36,516 nt of DNA from Basidiobolus ranarum (taxonomy: Eukaryota > Basidiobolomycota > Basidiobolomycetes > Basidiobolales). The position numbers were made by a program, and so were the translations under genes. Below, piece after piece: positions 36,383 through 36,516 of this stretch; position 1 is the stretch's first letter; each line of letters begins with the position of its first letter. The notes under the pieces are model-generated. The model was not told the DNA's origin. It did no database searches and saw nothing but the letters and a program-made list of their open reading frames with translations. The stretch spans positions 1 through 36,516 of the forward strand of contig JASJQH010000058.1 in NCBI GenBank assembly GCA_040143965.1, given 5' to 3'.

Positions 36383-36516
36383 ATGATAAACACCACAGGG
36401 TGTAGTATTTATTTAATAACTAGATAAACTACTATTAAACAAATAAGCCAATGTAGCATAATATGCTAACAACAAAAGTTGAAGTTAAAATATAAAGAAA
36501 ATAATAAAGTATGGAA

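Larger units (their letters stand above)
33871..36516. repeat. CpG-depleted repeat compartment (subtelomere-like)
   Basis: Read base by base, the block contains two CpG dinucleotides, at 34,020-34,021 and 36,322-36,323, in about 2.6 kb. The 250 bases to its left contain nine. The change is abrupt and coincides with the LINE edge. TpG and CpA remain common, which is the signature expected from deamination of methylated CpG rather than simple AT bias. The block spans LINE copies, an LTR-like segment and a G-rich tract, so the depletion follows the compartment and not one element. Confidence 0.85.

Noticed and set aside
33871-36516. Classical RIP as the cause of base loss
   Set aside because: RIP of ascomycetes mainly converts CpA to TpA, but CpA and TpG are common here and only CpG is missing.

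Overview
The window looks like nuclear DNA of an early-diverging (zygomycete-type) fungus. It is AT-rich. Its protein genes are cut by many short GT-AG introns, mostly 50-80 bases, with CTAAC/CTAAT-like branch sites. The gene set is fungal: a Skn7-type HSF/response regulator, an SRF/Mcm1-type MADS factor, NatB subunit Naa25, Lsm6, Prp28, a mitochondrial BolA protein, a germinal-centre kinase and a thioredoxin/PITH protein. I cannot name a genus from sequence alone.

Layout, left to right. 1-4.56 kb is gene-poor; its first 1.4 kb carries minus-strand remnants that resemble the middle of a fungal Zn-cluster transcription factor. 4.57-6.81 kb (minus) is a GCK-III/MST3-like kinase, divergent from a 130-residue CRIB protein at 8.51-9.03 kb (plus). 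9.89-11.29 kb (plus) is a TXNL1/Txl1-type thioredoxin-PITH protein. 12.03-16.28 kb (minus) is Naa25, head-to-head with Lsm6 at 16.69-17.05 kb (plus). 17.45-17.88 kb (minus) is a small Ser/Thr-rich secreted or GPI-anchored protein with a TATA box and CArG palindrome at its promoter. 18.61-18.99 kb (plus) is BolA3/Aim1, convergent with Prp28 (19.32-21.70 kb, minus). 22.94-25.13 kb (minus) is Skn7, then a 4.4 kb gap with another apparent transcription-factor fossil, then the MADS gene at 29.58-30.72 kb (minus). 30.7-33.9 kb has no recognisable intact gene.

At about 33.87 kb the DNA changes abruptly. The last 2.6 kb contains only two CpG dinucleotides, against nine in the 250 bases just before. 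It holds a LINE reverse-transcriptase fragment, a second 5'-truncated head-to-tail copy of its 3' end, an LTR-like insertion into the LINE, and a G-rich tract with two TTAGGG units. Both LINE 3' ends abut TTAGG on the plus strand. Together this suggests a CpG-methylated, subtelomere-like repeat compartment with a LINE that may target telomeric repeats. That is the most interesting part of the window.

Functionally the genes are mostly housekeeping (splicing, N-terminal acetylation, Fe-S and redox work) plus polarity and stress signalling (kinase, CRIB protein, Skn7, MADS). Nothing indicates a co-regulated metabolic cluster. Gene structures are often extreme: the kinase has a 9-base microexon encoding part of the HRDIK catalytic loop, and the TXNL1 gene has a 13-base exon.
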